The translations under genes and the position numbers were made by a program. Below, in pieces: positions 56,007-64,000 of a DNA stretch of 64,000 bases. Numbering within the stretch: the stretch's first letter is position 1; every line of letters starts with the position of its first letter. The notes under the pieces are model-generated. The model did not search any database. It saw nothing but the letters and a program-made list of their open reading frames with translations, and had not been told where the DNA came from. Origin of the DNA: Gammaproteobacteria bacterium (GTDB lineage Bacteria; Pseudomonadota; Gammaproteobacteria; Chromatiales; Chromatiaceae); assembly GCA_011390365.1 (NCBI GenBank), contig JAABSM010000005.1:19893-83892 (forward strand). The letters run 5' to 3'.

Positions 56007-57344
56007 TCAATATGCACCATTTGTTACACGGGGACAAGCAGCATTCACCACCCGTACCATCGCGGCGGTGAGGGTGGCGAGATCTTCCGGCGAGATGACG
56101 AAGGGGGGCATGACGTAGACCAGGCGGCCAAAGGGGCGCACCCAGACGCCGGCATCGACGAAGCGGGGCTGTATGGTCGCCAACTCTACCGGCTCTTCCA
56201 GTTCGATGACGCCAATGGCGCCCAGCACCCGCACGTCGGCGACGCCGGGCAGGTCACGGGCCGGGGCGAGGCCCGCGCGCAGTCCGGCTTCGATGTCGCC
56301 GACCCGCTGTTGCCAGGGTGAGTTTAGCAGGATATCGATGCTCGCCAGCCCGGCCGAGCAGGCCAGAGGGTTGGCCATGAAGGTGGGGCCGTGCATGAAC
56401 AGGCCGGGGTTGCCGCTGCTGATGGTTTCGGAGACCTCGCGGGTCGTGAGGGTGGCGGCGAGGGTGATGTAACCGCCGGTGAGGGCCTTGCCCAGGCAGA
56501 GGATGTCCGGTGAGATGCCGGCGTGCTCGCAGGCGAAGAGCTTGCCGCTGCGCCCGAAACCGGTGGCGATCTCGTCGCAAATGAGCAGCGCGCCGAATTC
56601 ATCGCATAGCTTTCGCGCCCCGCGCAGATAGTCCGGCGGGTAGAAGCGCATGCCGCCGGCCCCCTGCACGATCGGTTCGAGGATCACCGCGGCGATCTCG
56701 TGGCCGCGCGCCTCCAGTTGGCGGCGCATGGGTTCCAGTTCCCGCGCATCGAAGGGGCGATCAAAGCCGGCGGCGGGGGCGTCGACGAAGATCTGCTCCG
56801 CCAGCATGCCGGTGAAGAGGGTGTGCATGCCGTTGACCGGGTCGCACACCGACATGGCCCCGAAGGTGTCGCCGTGATAGCCGTTGCGGGGGGCGAGAAA
56901 GCGTCGCCGGGAGGGCTCGCCGCGGGCATGCTGGTATTGCAGGGCCATCTTCATGGCCACCTCTACCGAGACCGAGCCGGAATCGGCGAAGAAGACGGTC
57001 TCCAGCCCATCGGGGGTCAACGCCGCCAGACGGGTGGCCAACGCCACCGCGGGTCGGTGGGTAAGCCCGCCGAACATGACGTGGGAGAAGTCCTCGATCT
57101 GCTCGTGCAGGGCACGGTTCATCTCCGGGTGGTTGTAGCCATGAATGGCGCACCACCAGGAGGCCATGCCGTCGATCAGCTCGCGCCCGTCCGCCAGACG
57201 CAGCCGAACCCCCTCGGCCCCGACCACGGGGAATATCGGAAGATCGGCGCCAATCGCGCTGTAGGGGTGCCAGACCAGGTCCCGATCCCGGGCGATCCAC
57301 GTCTCCATCGAATCCGTCAAGGCGCGCGCCCCTTCATTCCTCAT
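56007..57344 (-). CDS. bioA: Adenosylmethionine-8-amino-7-oxononanoate aminotransferase
   Basis: 445 residues. Transfers the amino group from SAM to KAPA to make DAPA, the penultimate-but-one biotin step. WHPYSAIG near the N-terminus is the BioA signature; GMASWWCAIHGYNHP and the PLP lysine in CLGKALTGGYI are conserved. The first ATG at 57344 overlaps the cytochrome gene by 11 nt; the ATG at 57308 (METWIARDRD) is an alternative. bioB, bioF, bioC, bioD are not in the window. Confidence 0.93.
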   Translation of the reverse strand: MRNEGARALTDSMETWIARDRDLVWHPYSAIGADLPIFPVVGAEGVRLRLADGRELIDGMASWWCAIHGYNHPEMNRALHEQIEDFSHVMFGGLTHRPAVALATRLAALTPDGLETVFFADSGSVSVEVAMKMALQYQHARGEPSRRRFLAPRNGYHGDTFGAMSVCDPVNGMHTLFTGMLAEQIFVDAPAAGFDRPFDARELEPMRRQLEARGHEIAAVILEPIVQGAGGMRFYPPDYLRGARKLCDEFGALLICDEIATGFGRSGKLFACEHAGISPDILCLGKALTGGYITLAATLTTREVSETISSGNPGLFMHGPTFMANPLACSAGLASIDILLNSPWQQRVGDIEAGLRAGLAPARDLPGVADVRVLGAIGVIELEEPVELATIQPRFVDAGVWVRPFGRLVYVMPPFVISPEDLATLTAAMVRVVNAACPRVTNGAY

Positions 57345-58017
57345 CCGCTTCGGCGGTCGCGCCGCCGTCGAGGCTGGCGATATAGTGGGCGATCGCCTCG
57401 ATGGTTAAATCATCCCAGTCGGGCACCACCCCTTCCATTTCGTGGCTGCGGCGTTCTTCGCTGGAATCCCGGTAGCGTTGCAGGGTCAGGGCGAGGTAGT
57501 CGGGACGCTGGGCGTGAATGGAGGCGAACACCTCGGCGTTGCCGCGTCCGTCCTTGCCGTGACAACCGGCGCACTGGGCCTCGTAGAGGGGCTTGCCGCG
57601 CCTGGCCTTGGCCATGTCGACGGGGATATTCACCTTGCGCGGCAAGGCGGAGTAGTGGAGCGCCAGGGCGACCGTCTCGTCTTCCGTGAATTGCTGGGAG
57701 AAGCCGTGCATCAGCTCCGGGTAACGGCCCTTGCGCTGAAACACCAGGAACTGCTCGACGAAGTAGAGGACGTTCTGATCGGCCAGCGAGGGAATGTCCG
57801 GCTTGACGCTGTTGCCGTCCTTGCCGTGGCAGGCGGAGCAGATGATGGTGCGGGAGGGGATGTCGATGGCGGGGTTCTCCCGCGCCGCCTCCCGGCTGCC
57901 ACCCTGTTTGGCGATGTAGTCATTGATCAGTTGTTGCGCCCGCTGCCGATCCTCCGGCGCCGCCTGCACGCCCACCGACACCGCCAGCCCCAGCAGCAGT
58001 ATGCTCCACTTGCTCAT
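57334..58017 (-). CDS. Diheme cytochrome c4-type protein
   Basis: 227 residues with a signal peptide (ILLLGLAVSVGVQA). Two CXXCH heme-binding sites, CSACHGKDG (about 60) and CAGCHGKDG (about 150), each followed by methionine-containing stretches for axial ligands (MHGFSQ, MEGVVP). Periplasmic electron carrier to a terminal oxidase, probably cbb3-type. Overlaps bioA by 11 nt on the same strand, an unusual pairing of unrelated functions. Confidence 0.92.
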   Translation of the reverse strand: MSKWSILLLGLAVSVGVQAAPEDRQRAQQLINDYIAKQGGSREAARENPAIDIPSRTIICSACHGKDGNSVKPDIPSLADQNVLYFVEQFLVFQRKGRYPELMHGFSQQFTEDETVALALHYSALPRKVNIPVDMAKARRGKPLYEAQCAGCHGKDGRGNAEVFASIHAQRPDYLALTLQRYRDSSEERRSHEMEGVVPDWDDLTIEAIAHYIASLDGGATAEADEE

Positions 58018-58388
58018 CTCTTATCCTCGTAGGTTATCCAAAAAGGATTTGCGATTACCTCCTTAGCCGGCAATCTATAGGTCAATAATAGGTCTATTGG
58101 GACATTGTAGCAAATCACCAGAGACCGGGGTACGATGAAAAGCCGTTGCTGGTCCGGGCTGGAGATTGCCAGGGGGATCCCGAATGACTTCGTCGTGAAG
58201 ACGCAGAGAAACCCTCCCCCGCGATCTCCGCGCCTCCGCCAGCGACCCCATGAAAACCACGCCTACACGATACTTGCGGAACACCACGGCCATGGCCAGC
58301 GCGAACCATCGCCCCGTGACGAATCGCTCCGGATCTGGTACATTCCCGCCACATTTCATCGGGACAACTCGACCCAGGGGGATCAAAC
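58018..58388. other. 371-bp divergent spacer, no gene seen
   Basis: No coding potential I would defend. A degenerate CGGAGATC/CGCAGAGAAACC stretch (about 58200-58240) resembles the hairpin family of 12337. On the minus strand TACAAT (about 58106) could be a -10 for the cytochrome operon, without a convincing -35. Confidence 0.4.
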
Positions 58389-58676
58389 ATGGCGGAAACC
58401 GTTGACGAGCTGACGATCCATTATGCCGAAGATGGCATTGATATCGTCAAGGAGCTGGATAAGGTGGTGCTTACCAAGGGGGCTTGGGCGACGCTGATGT
58501 TTCGCTACCAGGAGTGGGACCGACGCAAGGAGGCGTACAGCGGCGACAAGTACACCATTCGCCGCTATCAGAAGCGTGCCGGGGAATATTCCCAGAAGTC
58601 GAAATTCAACATCTCAAGCCGCGATCAGGCCAAGGCGATCATCGATGCCCTGAGCCGGTGGACCGAGGAGGAGTAA
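58389..58676 (+). CDS. Conserved small hypothetical protein
   Basis: 95 residues, charged, no membrane segment (ELDKVVLTKGAWATLMFRYQ, YTIRRYQKRAGEYSQKSKFN). I recall similar small proteins in sulfur-oxidising gammaproteobacteria but not a function. Start at the first ATG after GGGG; clear codon-position GC bias supports it as real. Confidence 0.65.
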   Translation: MAETVDELTIHYAEDGIDIVKELDKVVLTKGAWATLMFRYQEWDRRKEAYSGDKYTIRRYQKRAGEYSQKSKFNISSRDQAKAIIDALSRWTEEE

Positions 58677-58730
58677 CGGATCAGGATCACCACCAATCCG
58701 CCAGGGACAGGCAGCCCCGAGCACCACGCG

Positions 58731-60683
58731 CTAGAAGAAAACCGACATCATCTCATCATTCCCAGGCAAACGAAGCAAGCCAAGAGGAACCCCCGGTTCC
58801 TCGGTATCGCTGGCCATCAGCAGCTGGTCGCTGAGGGTATACAGGACCCATCCTTCCCCCTCTCCCACGAACAGGGTACGGCGAATCGCCGGCGAATCGT
58901 TATACCCCTGGCTGGCGGCCAATCCGGGGTGCTCGACCCAGCCGCGCTCCTCGAAACCGCTCTCCCGATCCACCCCATAGACCCGCGCCCCGTAGCTCCA
59001 GTCACCGCTGAAGTAGCCGGATGCCGGCACGCTGAGCAGGCCGGCGGGTTCGAACCAGTTGAAGGCCTTGGGCTCCCATAACGCCTCGGAGTAACTCCAC
59101 TCCCCGAGGCTCACCCGATCCACCAGGCGCGGCGCGGCGAAGTCGCTGACGTCATACAGGCTGAGATCCGTGGTACCCAGGTCTGGATCCTGCCCTATCC
59201 CCAGCAGGAAGTCGTCATCCATGGGGTGCAGGTAGGTGGAAAAGCCGGGGATCTTGAGCTCGCCTACCACCCTGGGATCGTTGGGATCCGAGAGATCCAG
59301 GGTATACAGGGGATCGGTCTCGCGAAAGGTCACCAGATAACCCCGATCCCCCATGAAGCGAACGGCGTAGATCCGCTCCCCTTCGTGGCCCAGGCCGCCG
59401 AGTTCCCCCACCGGGGTCAGCTTATCCCCCTCCACTCCCAGTACAAACAGGGTATTGACCGGATCCTCCGCGGCCCACCACCAGCGGTTCTGGACCGTGG
59501 CGATACGCAGATATCCGTCATGCTCCCCCAGCGAATAGCGGTTGATGATCACCCCCGGCACCTCGCCCACCGCCTCCAGTCGCGCCCGCTCGCCCAACGC
59601 AAAGCGATGCACCAGGGTCACCTCCTCGGCATCATAGGCCCACCACTCGGCGGTCTGGGCCGCCAGGTAGAGGCGATCGGCGGAGGCGTAGACGGTGGCG
59701 TAATCGGTCAGCACGGTGGTGGTGTGCAGCTCACCAAGGGGGTCTTCCAGCCCGAGGCTAGCGATGGTAACCATGTTCGCCCCTTCCTTGCGGGGCGGAA
59801 CGACGAAGTCCTCGCATGCGCTCAGGGGGCGGGTGTCACTGACTTGCCGCAAGCCGTCGTGAATCTCATCCTGCATCAACGGCACCAGCCCCGCCACCTC
59901 CAGCGGCGCCGGCAGCGAAAAGCGGGGCAAACGCCCCTCGTCACCCCGCAAGCCGGCCAGGGGCATGGGTTCGGGCGGGGTATAATAGTCATGCAGGTCG
60001 CTTTCGATCACCATGTGCAAGCGCCCGTCCACCAACCGCGAGGTGTTGTAATTGCCATCGATATAGAGCTCGCGCTTGAGGATCGGCGCCGCCGGCTCGG
60101 CGATGTCGAAGATCTCCAGCTTGGTGGCTGCGTAGCTGCGCGGCGACCATTGCAGTCGGGTATCCCAACGATAGATGCGCGAAAAGACCAGCGCCCAGCG
60201 CTCGGTAACGAACAGGCCGACGCCATGTCCCTCCAGTTCATGCGCGAAGAGGATATCGAGCTCGCTCAGGGGCCAGGTACGGAACACGACGAAATGGCCA
60301 TCCATCGCCGTGAAGGTGTACTCGCCGGACATCTTGACGATATCCGCCTCATCCACCCCCTCTTCTTGCAGGTTGGTGGTTGAGTGCTCCAGCTCCACAT
60401 CGGCTTGATTGGGAAGGGATATCGGCATGGGTGACATATCGACACCCGGCGTACCGCCGAACAACATGGGTTCGCCGATGTGGTAACCAAGCTCCTTGAC
60501 ATCACGAATGTATGCGCCCAGCTCCGCGCAGCCGCTGAAGCGTGGCGCGGCCTGGGTGTTTTCCTTCAGCGCCCGCAGCGCGCCCTCTCCGGAGAGGACC
60601 CCCTCCCCCGCCGACAGGGCGCCAGCCACACTCAGCAACAGCATGACGCCCCACACCCTGACTCCGCCAATCCTTTCTCTCAT
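58731..60683 (-). CDS. Secreted beta-propeller domain protein
   Basis: 650 residues. Start preferred at ATG 60683 (GGAG 7 nt upstream), giving the signal peptide VWGVMLLLSVAGALSAG. The segment STTNLQEEGVDEADIVKMSG is the hallmark of the beta-propeller family PF09826 (mostly uncharacterised, in bacteria and archaea), followed by repeated blades (YLVTFRETDPLYTLDLSDPN, HPMDDDFLLGIGQD). Probably extracytoplasmic. The partner or ligand is unknown. It lies back to back with mutM. Confidence 0.85.
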   Translation of the reverse strand: MRERIGGVRVWGVMLLLSVAGALSAGEGVLSGEGALRALKENTQAAPRFSGCAELGAYIRDVKELGYHIGEPMLFGGTPGVDMSPMPISLPNQADVELEHSTTNLQEEGVDEADIVKMSGEYTFTAMDGHFVVFRTWPLSELDILFAHELEGHGVGLFVTERWALVFSRIYRWDTRLQWSPRSYAATKLEIFDIAEPAAPILKRELYIDGNYNTSRLVDGRLHMVIESDLHDYYTPPEPMPLAGLRGDEGRLPRFSLPAPLEVAGLVPLMQDEIHDGLRQVSDTRPLSACEDFVVPPRKEGANMVTIASLGLEDPLGELHTTTVLTDYATVYASADRLYLAAQTAEWWAYDAEEVTLVHRFALGERARLEAVGEVPGVIINRYSLGEHDGYLRIATVQNRWWWAAEDPVNTLFVLGVEGDKLTPVGELGGLGHEGERIYAVRFMGDRGYLVTFRETDPLYTLDLSDPNDPRVVGELKIPGFSTYLHPMDDDFLLGIGQDPDLGTTDLSLYDVSDFAAPRLVDRVSLGEWSYSEALWEPKAFNWFEPAGLLSVPASGYFSGDWSYGARVYGVDRESGFEERGWVEHPGLAASQGYNDSPAIRRTLFVGEGEGWVLYTLSDQLLMASDTEEPGVPLGLLRLPGNDEMMSVFF

Positions 60684-60776
60684 GACCATTCTCCAAATTC
60701 TTCCGAACTTCATCCATCTTATAGCCGAAATCCGTCCCGATTGGTATATTCGTCAACCCAATTCGAGGAGTTGTTC

Positions 60777-61589
60777 ATGCCAGAACTGCCGGAAGTCGAA
60801 ACCACCCGCCGCGGTATCGCCCCCCACCTGGAGGGACGCCGCTTCGATGGCGCGGTGATTCGCCAGGGGAGACTGCGCCAGCCGGTTCCGGTGGATCTGG
60901 GGGAGCGAATCGCCGGCCACGGGATCCGCTCGATCGACCGACGCGCCAAGTATCTGCTCATCGACTGTAGCGTGGGTTTCCTGATCATCCACCTCGGCAT
61001 GTCCGGCAGCTTGCGCATCCTGCCCGCGGCGACGCCCCCCTCGCCCCACGATCACGTCGACCTGCTGCTGGGGGAGAGGCTGCTGCGATATCGGGATCCG
61101 CGCCGCTTCGGCATGATCCTGTGGTACATCGGCGACCTCGCCGACCATCCGCTGCTCCGGGAACTGGGTCCCGAGCCCCTGAGCGAGGCCTTCAGCGGCG
61201 ATCACCTCTACCGCGCCAGCCGCGGGCGACGCATACCGGTCAAGCGTCTGATCATGGAGAACCGGGTGGTGGTCGGGGTGGGCAACATCTACGCCAATGA
61301 GTCCCTGTTTCTCGCCGGCATCCATCCGCGTCGCGCCGCCAACCGCATCGCCGCGGCACGCTACCAGGTGCTGGCGCGACGCATCCAGGAGGTGTTGCGG
61401 CGGGCCATAGCGCGGGGCGGCACGACACTGCGGGATTTTCAGAATCAGGAGGGCAAGCCCGGTTATTTCCAACAGGAACTTCGGGTCTACGGACGTGCGG
61501 GGCTGCCATGTCCCGACTGCGGCACGACAATCCGCCAGGAGACCATCGCTCAGCGCTCCAGCTTTCTGTGCGTGCGCTGTCAGCGCTGA
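60777..61589 (+). CDS. mutM: Formamidopyrimidine-DNA glycosylase MutM
   Basis: 270 residues. The catalytic N-terminus PELPEVET (Pro2, Glu3) is present; the H2TH region includes VGVGNIYANESLFLAGI; the zinc finger is CPDC...CVRC at the C-terminus. Removes 8-oxoguanine and cleaves the AP site. Start at 60777 places Pro at position 2, required for the Schiff base. Confidence 0.96.
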   Translation: MPELPEVETTRRGIAPHLEGRRFDGAVIRQGRLRQPVPVDLGERIAGHGIRSIDRRAKYLLIDCSVGFLIIHLGMSGSLRILPAATPPSPHDHVDLLLGERLLRYRDPRRFGMILWYIGDLADHPLLRELGPEPLSEAFSGDHLYRASRGRRIPVKRLIMENRVVVGVGNIYANESLFLAGIHPRRAANRIAAARYQVLARRIQEVLRRAIARGGTTLRDFQNQEGKPGYFQQELRVYGRAGLPCPDCGTTIRQETIAQRSSFLCVRCQR

Positions 61590-61654
61590 CCCCGGGATAA
61601 AACCGCGTGTCATCCGCTACAGCCGCCGGCGAATTTGTGGTCTAATGCCGCCCC

Positions 61655-62902
61655 ATGTTCAAACCCTATGAGATCTTCATCGGCCTGCGCTATACCCGGG
61701 CCAAACGTCGCAATCACTTCATCTCCTTTATCTCCGCCAGCTCCATGCTGGGGGTGACGCTGGGGGTGATGGCGCTGATCACCGTGCTGTCGGTAATGAA
61801 CGGCTTTCACAAGGAGGTGCGGGAACGCATCCTGGGCATGGCCTCCCACGCCATGGTGATGGCGGCGGATGGCAAGCTGAAGGATTGGCGACTGGCGATG
61901 GAGCTGGCGGCGGAGCACCCCGAGGTGATCGGCGAGGCCCCCTATGTGGAGGCCCAGGCGATGATCGCCCATGGCCGGGAGGCGCGCGGGGCGATGCTGC
62001 GCGGCGTCAACCCGGAACTGGAGGGGCGGGTCTCCAACGTCGGCGGGCATGTGGACGGCGGCGATCTCTCGCTGCTGCGCCCGGGTGAATTCGGCATCAT
62101 CCTGGGCAAGGAGCTGGCGCTGCGCCTGGGGGTGCGGCGCGGCGACGCCATCACCGTGGTGACGCCGAAGATGAACCTCACCCCCATGGGATCCACGCCG
62201 CGCATGAAGCGCTTTACCCTGCTGGCCACCTTCGAGGTGGGCATGGGCGATTACGACAGCGGCATGGCGCTGGTACACATCGACGACGCCGCGCGTCTGC
62301 TCAAGCTGGAGGATGGCGTTACCGGGGTGCGCCTGAAACTGAAGGACATGTATCAGGCCCCGCGGATCTCCCAGGAGCTCGCCAACAGTCTGCCGGGGCT
62401 CTACTACGTCAGCGACTGGACCCGCCAGCATCGTAACTTCTTCAGCGCCCTGCACACCGAAAAACGGATGATGAGCCTGATCCTGTTCCTGATCGTCGCC
62501 GTAGCCGCCTTCAACATCGTCTCGACCCTGGTGATGGTGGTCACCGACAAGCAGAGCGACATCGCCATTCTGCGCACCCTGGGCGCATCGCCCGGCTCGG
62601 TGATGACCATCTTCATCATCCAGGGGGCGACCATCGGCCTGATCGGCACCGCCCTGGGGGTGATCAGCGGGATTCTGCTTTCGCTGAACCTGGAGTCGCT
62701 GGTGAAGCGCATCGAGAGCCTGTTCGGGGTCGACTTTCTCGACCCCGACATCTACTACATCTCGGAGCTGCCCTCGGATCTGCACTGGGATGACGTGACC
62801 CTGATCGGCATCTCCGCCTTCATCATCACCCTGCTCGCCACCCTCTACCCGGCGTGGCGGGCGGCGCGGATCCAGCCGGCGGAGGCGCTGCGCTATGAGT
62901 GA
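61655..62902 (+). CDS. lolC: Lipoprotein-releasing ABC permease LolC/LolE
   Basis: 415 residues of the LolC/LolE/MacB-type permease: N-terminal TM (about 25-50), a large periplasmic domain, and three C-terminal TMs ([60 protein letters not shown]). Extracts outer-membrane lipoproteins and hands them to LolA. One permease gene only is visible here, so it may act as a homodimer (LolF style) or pair with a permease elsewhere. Overlaps lolD by 8 nt. Confidence 0.93.
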   Translation: MFKPYEIFIGLRYTRAKRRNHFISFISASSMLGVTLGVMALITVLSVMNGFHKEVRERILGMASHAMVMAADGKLKDWRLAMELAAEHPEVIGEAPYVEAQAMIAHGREARGAMLRGVNPELEGRVSNVGGHVDGGDLSLLRPGEFGIILGKELALRLGVRRGDAITVVTPKMNLTPMGSTPRMKRFTLLATFEVGMGDYDSGMALVHIDDAARLLKLEDGVTGVRLKLKDMYQAPRISQELANSLPGLYYVSDWTRQHRNFFSALHTEKRMMSLILFLIVAVAAFNIVSTLVMVVTDKQSDIAILRTLGASPGSVMTIFIIQGATIGLIGTALGVISGILLSLNLESLVKRIESLFGVDFLDPDIYYISELPSDLHWDDVTLIGISAFIITLLATLYPAWRAARIQPAEALRYE

Positions 62903-63584
62903 CCGACCGATTCTGGATTGCCGCGATCTCTCCCGCGCCTTCACCGACGGCCCGGCGCGGGTGGAGGTGCTGCGTCAGGTGGAGTTGAAGGTGGCGGCGG
63001 GCGAACGGGTCGCCATCGTCGGCGCATCCGGCTCGGGCAAGAGCACCCTGCTCCACTGCCTCGGCGGGCTCGACAAGCCCAGCGGCGGTCAGGTGAAGAT
63101 CGATGGCCGGGATCCGGCGAGCCTCAGCGAAAAGGAACGGGGGCTGCTGCGCAACCGCACCCTCGGCTTCGTCTATCAGTTTCATCACCTGCTGCCCGAA
63201 TTCAGCGCCCTGGAGAATGTCGCCATGCCACTGCTGATCGGCGGCGAAAAGGTCGCCGACGCCAGCGCCCGGGCCGAGGAGATGCTGGGGCGGGTCGGGC
63301 TGGGGCACCGCATCGCCCACAAGCCCGGCGAACTCTCGGGCGGCGAACGCCAACGCGCCGCCGTCGCCCGCGCCCTGGTCACCCGCCCCCGCTGCGTACT
63401 GGCCGACGAACCCACCGGCAACCTGGACAGCCACACCGCCGCCGAGATCTACGAACTGATGCTGGAACTCAACCGCACCATCGCCACCGCCTTCGTGGTG
63501 GTCACCCACGACCGCGGTCTGGCGGACCGAATGGATCGGGTGCTCTATCTTGAGGATGGGGTGTTGTTGGCCGAAAAGGGGTGA
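62895..63584 (+). CDS. lolD: Lipoprotein-releasing ABC ATPase LolD
   Basis: 229 residues. Walker [13 protein letters not shown], signature [10 protein letters not shown], Walker [13 protein letters not shown], switch [10 protein letters not shown]. Typical LolD/MacB-like ATPase. Couples ATP hydrolysis to lipoprotein release; LolA is at 41.3 kb. Confidence 0.95.
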   Translation: MSDRPILDCRDLSRAFTDGPARVEVLRQVELKVAAGERVAIVGASGSGKSTLLHCLGGLDKPSGGQVKIDGRDPASLSEKERGLLRNRTLGFVYQFHHLLPEFSALENVAMPLLIGGEKVADASARAEEMLGRVGLGHRIAHKPGELSGGERQRAAVARALVTRPRCVLADEPTGNLDSHTAAEIYELMLELNRTIATAFVVVTHDRGLADRMDRVLYLEDGVLLAEKG

Positions 63585-63601
63585 AACCGTGGATCCATCG
63601 T

Positions 63602-63632
63602 GGAGTGGCGGTCCACGATGGACCGCCACTCC
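63602..63632. repeat. Palindromic GGAGTGGCGGTCC hairpin
   Basis: Perfect 13-bp inverted repeat with loop ACGAT, related in design to 44134 and 54094. It sits after lolD without a T-run, so it is a weak candidate for a terminator. Confidence 0.7.
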
Positions 63633-63718
63633 TTGGGTCGGTTCATTTTCCGGGATGGGGTGGCGAACCACTCCACGGCCATGGGTTCCGGCTGGATTCG
63701 TGAAAACCTCTCCCACAT

Positions 63719-64000
63719 TCAACACCCCCAAACCCCGATCTCCCGGCCATTGTAACCCCCTTGCCGCCACCAGATCTTGTCGTCCCAGCCAACTTCGTCT
63801 CTACGATCGAAGATCAGCAGGTGGGCCTCGTCGGCGTTGCAGCGGTCGGCATAGTCGGCGGTCTGTTCCAGCCCTTCGGCAAGGGTGCTTTCCAGCCCCT
63901 TGTGGAGGATCTTGAGCTCGATCACCACCCGCTGTACCGGACCATAGTAGCCCTGACCGGCATCCAGGGGCCACTCCAGGTAGAGGTCGGTGCGTCGCCG
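63719..64000 (-). CDS. C-terminal part of a PD-(D/E)XK nuclease-domain protein (partial)
   Basis: The final 93 residues enter from the window edge and end at TGA 63719. The strand RRRTDLYLEWPL followed by RVVIELKILHKG gives an Asp...(I)E-x-K pattern, and LEQTADYADRCNADEAHLLIFDRR is typical of the C-terminal nuclease domain of AAA-ATPase/DUF1703-type proteins. The N-terminal part is outside the window. Confidence 0.65.
   Translation of the reverse strand, partial: RRRTDLYLEWPLDAGQGYYGPVQRVVIELKILHKGLESTLAEGLEQTADYADRCNADEAHLLIFDRRDEVGWDDKIWWRQGGYNGREIGVWGC

Overview
The window is a gammaproteobacterial chromosome segment, GC-rich by eye. It suggests a free-living or symbiotic sulfur-oxidising gammaproteobacterium of the Chromatiales or purple-sulfur-bacteria-related kind. 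That assignment is inference. It rests on a dissimilatory-style ATP sulfurylase (sat), a diheme cytochrome c4, bacteriohemerythrin, pilT/pilU, Hda, GcvR, LolCDE and E. coli-like neighbours such as prfB/lysS and ftsK/lolA. No rRNA, tRNA, CRISPR array or prophage was seen.

Layout. 1-9 kb: prfB (with its autoregulatory +1 frameshift) and lysS, separated by a REP-associated tyrosine transposase with flanking REPs, a small MITE inserted in one REP, and an orphan HicB-like antitoxin whose toxin is reduced to a stub; then tsaE, an amiB/amiC-type amidase, a dolichol-phosphate-mannose-synthase-like glycosyltransferase and purB. 9-20 kb: sat, an unknown membrane/propeller-like protein, lysE and yggS divergent from pilT-pilU, rpmB-rpmG, a DUF2202 protein, arsC-wrbA and hda. 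20-29 kb: a MoxR/Bat-type operon (MoxR ATPase, DUF58, DUF4381, two VWA proteins, an acidic TPR protein, BatD) interrupted by a Uma2 nuclease gene and repeats. 29-37 kb: a ZIP-like transporter with two embedded cNMP-binding domains, a DUF255 protein, a nucleoside deaminase, ftsK and a small membrane protein coupled to it.

37-41 kb: an accessory island between ftsK and lolA with a 999-residue N6-adenine DNA methyltransferase overlapping a 237-residue PD-(D/E)XK-like nuclease. It looks like a compact restriction-modification or defence pair, and a short ftsK-like scar lies between it and lolA. 41-47 kb: lolA, an orphan TPP enzyme, a large GT-A-like protein and a small sulfotransferase-like protein. 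47-52 kb: potABCD (polyamine uptake), a second Uma2 nuclease, a Nudix enzyme and a membrane protein. 52-64 kb: def, gcvR, purC, bacteriohemerythrin, bioA with cytochrome c4, a secreted beta-propeller protein, mutM, lolC/E-lolD and the C-terminal end of a nuclease-domain protein.

Non-coding space is dominated by several families of short inverted repeats. They recur across the window, sit inside one another, and in at least two cases run into the 5' ends of coding sequences. These repeats, the methylase/nuclease island and the ZIP-cNMP fusion are the least ordinary parts. Everything else is core gammaproteobacterial housekeeping.
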